Below are positions 6,415-7,521 of a stretch of DNA of 7,521 bases, piece by piece. Location: NCBI GenBank assembly GCA_001773975.1, contig MEYI01000019.1, positions 12,586 through 20,106 of the forward strand, written 5' to 3'. The notes under the pieces were generated by a model. The model made no database searches, was not told where the DNA came from, and worked only from the letters and a program-made list of their open reading frames with translations. This DNA is from Candidatus Azambacteria bacterium RBG_16_47_10. GTDB lineage: Bacteria; Patescibacteriota; Minisyncoccia; GWC2-36-17; WO2-46-25. The position numbers and the translations under genes were made by a program. Each line of letters begins with the position of its first letter. Within the stretch, counting starts at the first letter, position 1.

Positions 6415-6448
6415 AAATTACACTCGATACTCTCGAGTGTAATTTTTT
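6415..6448 (+). terminator. Intrinsic terminator of the tRNA-Leu unit
   Basis: AAATTACACTCGA (6415-6427) pairs perfectly over 13 bp with TCGAGTGTAATTT (6433-6445) around a 5-nt TACTC loop, and runs into TTTTTT (6443-6448). It lies 17 nt beyond the tRNA 3' end. The opposite strand has no comparable T tract, so it acts on plus-strand transcription. Confidence 0.88.
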
Positions 6449-6471
6449 ATCTGCTATATACGACACAAAAG

Positions 6472-6480
6472 TTATCCACA
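6472..6480 (+). promoter_or_regulatory. DnaA box (perfect consensus)
   Basis: TTATCCACA matches the strong bacterial DnaA-binding consensus exactly, within AT-rich noncoding DNA. I found no second box in this gap, so it is not by itself an origin. It could regulate the predicted small transcription unit that starts about 40 nt downstream, or be an outlier near an origin outside the window. Chance occurrence is possible. Confidence 0.5.
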
Positions 6481-6489
6481 GATCCCTTA

Positions 6490-6517
6490 TTGACCCCTTC
6501 TGCGAATTTGTTATTAT
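6490..6517 (+). promoter_or_regulatory. Possible promoter of a small RNA
   Basis: TTGACC (6490-6495, 5/6), a 16-nt spacer and TATTAT (6512-6517, 5/6). It lies after the tRNA terminator and before the next terminator hairpin, with a DnaA box ending 9 nt upstream of the -35. In AT-rich DNA such matches can arise by chance. Confidence 0.4.
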
Positions 6518-6523
6518 GTATAT

Positions 6524-6585
6524 ACGAAGCGATACAAATTGCTTCCAAATCGAAAAACCTTCCAACGAAGGTTTTTCTCTTTTTT
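6524..6585 (+). ncRNA. Candidate small RNA of about 60 nt
   Basis: From the predicted start near 6524 the RNA would hold two hairpins. The first is GAAGCGA (6526-6532) with TTGCTTC (6539-6545), including one G-U pair, and a 6-nt loop. The second is the terminator hairpin at 6552-6577 with its T tract. There is no reading frame of note. It is a hypothesis built from promoter plus hairpin plus terminator; I recognise no known RNA family. Alternatively, the second hairpin only terminates the opposing leuS-side transcript. Confidence 0.3.
6552..6585 (+). terminator. Intrinsic terminator hairpin
   Basis: GAAAAACCTTC (6552-6562) pairs perfectly over 11 bp with GAAGGTTTTTC (6567-6577) around a CAAC tetraloop, followed by TCTTTTTT to 6585. 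On the minus strand the stem also ends in GGTTTTTC, so weak bidirectional action is possible for read-through from the leuS side. Confidence 0.75.
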
Positions 6586-6600
6586 ATATTCAATCCTATT

Positions 6601-6632
6601 AAAAGAACGGCGCGTGCGCCGTTCTTTTGTTT
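6601..6632. terminator. Bidirectional intrinsic terminator after the leuS-side operon
   Basis: AAAAGAACGGCG (6601-6612) pairs with CGCCGTTCTTTT (6617-6628) over 12 bp around a CGTG tetraloop. Plus-strand reading runs into TTTTGTTTT. Minus-strand reading ends in TTCTTTT, only 3 nt after the stop codon of the membrane-protein gene, making it that operon's terminator. Confidence 0.8.
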
Positions 6633-7084
6633 TATCCTCTCACCTCTTCTCCTCCGTTCGCTTCTTCATTCTTCTCCCGCTTAATAATGCGCCAATGATA
6701 GAGATATAAGGGTAACCCGACAAGAATGAATGAAAGTGCTCCTGCCGCCTCCCGCTGTCGCTGCGACGTGATGGGATCGAATTTCTCCTGCTGTTCCTTC
6801 CATGTACCGTACGAAATAAGCCATTGCTCCATCGCCATCTTTTCATCTTCCGTAAGATTTTCGATCTTTCCTTCCTTCACTGCCGTCTCCACGCGCTTCT
6901 CCGTGATCACAGGCATCGGCGGTTGTTTCTGCCACATGCGTTGTTCTTCATCGGCCTGCGTGAACACCCACGCCTTGAGCCCCATATCAACGAACCGCAC
7001 TCCCCCGATCACCACAAGCACCAATCCGACCAGCGAGAACGTATACAAATAAATTATCCTGATAAGCGTGTTCTTTTTGAACAT
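6632..7084 (-). CDS. Small membrane protein of unknown function with two predicted helices
   Basis: 150 aa, not recognised as a named family. Residues about 7-32 form a hydrophobic helix (IYLYTFSLVGLVLVVIGGV), after a short MFKKNTLIR start with positive charge. A hydrophilic middle of about 75 residues (33-112) is rich in Glu, Gln and Lys, with a QKQPPMP proline patch near 52-58. A second hydrophobic helix covers about 113-134 (ALSFILVGLPLYLYHW), then a Lys/Arg then Glu tail. With the N-terminal positive charge inside, both ends would be cytoplasmic and the middle outside; this topology is inferred. No cleavable signal peptide is apparent. The ATG lies 11 nt after the leuS stop without a Shine-Dalgarno, so it is likely cotranscribed with leuS, though no functional link to LeuRS is visible. 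Confidence 0.8.
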   Translation of the reverse strand: MFKKNTLIRIIYLYTFSLVGLVLVVIGGVRFVDMGLKAWVFTQADEEQRMWQKQPPMPVITEKRVETAVKEGKIENLTEDEKMAMEQWLISYGTWKEQQEKFDPITSQRQREAAGALSFILVGLPLYLYHWRIIKREKNEEANGGEEVRG

Positions 7085-7095
7085 AATAGATGTTC

Positions 7096-7521
7096 TTAAA
7101 TAATTATATTGATAAGCCGATCCGGTACGAATATTTTTTTCCGGATCTCTGATCCTTCAATGAACTTTTTTATTTTCTCGCTCGCAATAACATGCTGCAT
7201 CGCTTCGTTTTCTGAAATGCCCTTCTGCACGCGGACAACATCACGCACCTTGCCGTTTATCTGTATGACAAGATCAAACATGTCTTCGACAACCAATTTC
7301 TTATCAAATTTCGGCCAAACTTGGGCATGCACCGACCCTTTTTTCCCAAGCATCGCCCACATCTCTTCCGCAAGGAACGGCGCGAACGGTGCGAGCAACA
7401 ACGTTACTGATTCACACATCTTTTTATCCGCTCCCCCGCTTTTTTCGATATCGTTGACCAATATCATCAACGCGCTGATCGCGGTGTTGAATTGGAAATG
7501 CTCGATATCTTCCGTCACTTT
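7096..7521 (-). CDS. leuS: Leucyl-tRNA synthetase, C-terminal part (5' end outside the window)
   Basis: LeuRS charges tRNA-Leu with leucine in the cytoplasm. Only the last 141 codons are present; the frame is open to the right edge, so the GTG at 7518 is an internal valine codon. The visible part begins KVTEDIEHFQFNTAISALM, which is typical of the class Ia helical anticodon-binding domain, and continues with APFAPFLAEEMW (usually APFAPHIAEELW). It then enters the small C-terminal domain with QINGKVRD and ends VPDRLINIII, the usual LeuRS finish. The catalytic HIGH and KMSKS motifs and the editing domain would lie outside. It stands close to, but converges on, the two tRNA-Leu sequences. Bacterial LeuRS relies mainly on tRNA shape and the A73 discriminator rather than on the anticodon. 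The downstream membrane-protein gene is 11 nt away. Confidence 0.96.
   Translation of the reverse strand, partial: KVTEDIEHFQFNTAISALMILVNDIEKSGGADKKMCESVTLLLAPFAPFLAEEMWAMLGKKGSVHAQVWPKFDKKLVVEDMFDLVIQINGKVRDVVRVQKGISENEAMQHVIASEKIKKFIEGSEIRKKIFVPDRLINIII

Noticed and set aside
6217..6684. 155-codon plus-strand reading frame across the tRNA region
   Set aside because: It is translation of the inner tRNA, the outer tRNA's 3' part and the terminators; structured RNAs explain the sequence, and the protein has only chance composition.

Overview
This window looks like a chromosomal housekeeping segment from a small-genome bacterium, most likely a member of the Candidate Phyla Radiation (Patescibacteria, perhaps Parcubacteria). 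That placement is an inference from compact gene order, a RelA/SpoT homologue cut off just after its TGS domain, a short TopA with two zinc ribbons, tRNAs without an encoded CCA, and gene starts with no clear Shine-Dalgarno sequence. All frames fit the standard bacterial code. There is no sign of a prophage, insertion sequence or CRISPR array.

Layout. On the plus strand, dprA (its 5' end lies before the window), topA and a RelA/SpoT-family gene form one apparent operon (2-4369); dprA and topA overlap by 20 nt and topA and rsh are 14 nt apart. Facing it on the minus strand is parA-parB (6038-4371), whose stop codon is one base from the rsh stop. parA and a plus-strand tRNA unit diverge from a roughly 50-bp region where two sigma70-type promoters appear to share one -35 box. 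From the other end come leuS (3' part only, 7521-7096) and a small two-helix membrane protein gene (7084-6632), both minus strand. The 234 nt between the tRNAs and that gene hold three strong hairpins, a perfect DnaA box and a possible very small transcription unit.

The standout is the tRNA unit at 6138-6397. A class II tRNA-Leu is interrupted in its anticodon loop by 177 nt, and that insertion contains a second, complete class II tRNA-Leu(CAA). The two outer halves fit each other (acceptor 7/7, anticodon stem 5/5, normal variable and T arms), and the ends of the insertion are complementary and could fold back as a helix of about 15 base pairs. This is a 'tRNA inside a tRNA': either an unusual intron or split-tRNA arrangement or a disrupted gene. 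The part of the insertion outside the inner tRNA is only 93 nt, which seems too small for a group I intron.

How the genes relate: DprA (loading of incoming DNA onto recombinase), TopA (relaxation of negative supercoils), ParA/ParB (chromosome segregation) and a DnaA box concern DNA handling and suggest, without proving, that the locus lies near the replication origin. RSH ((p)ppGpp metabolism), the tRNA-Leu genes and LeuRS concern translation and its starvation response.
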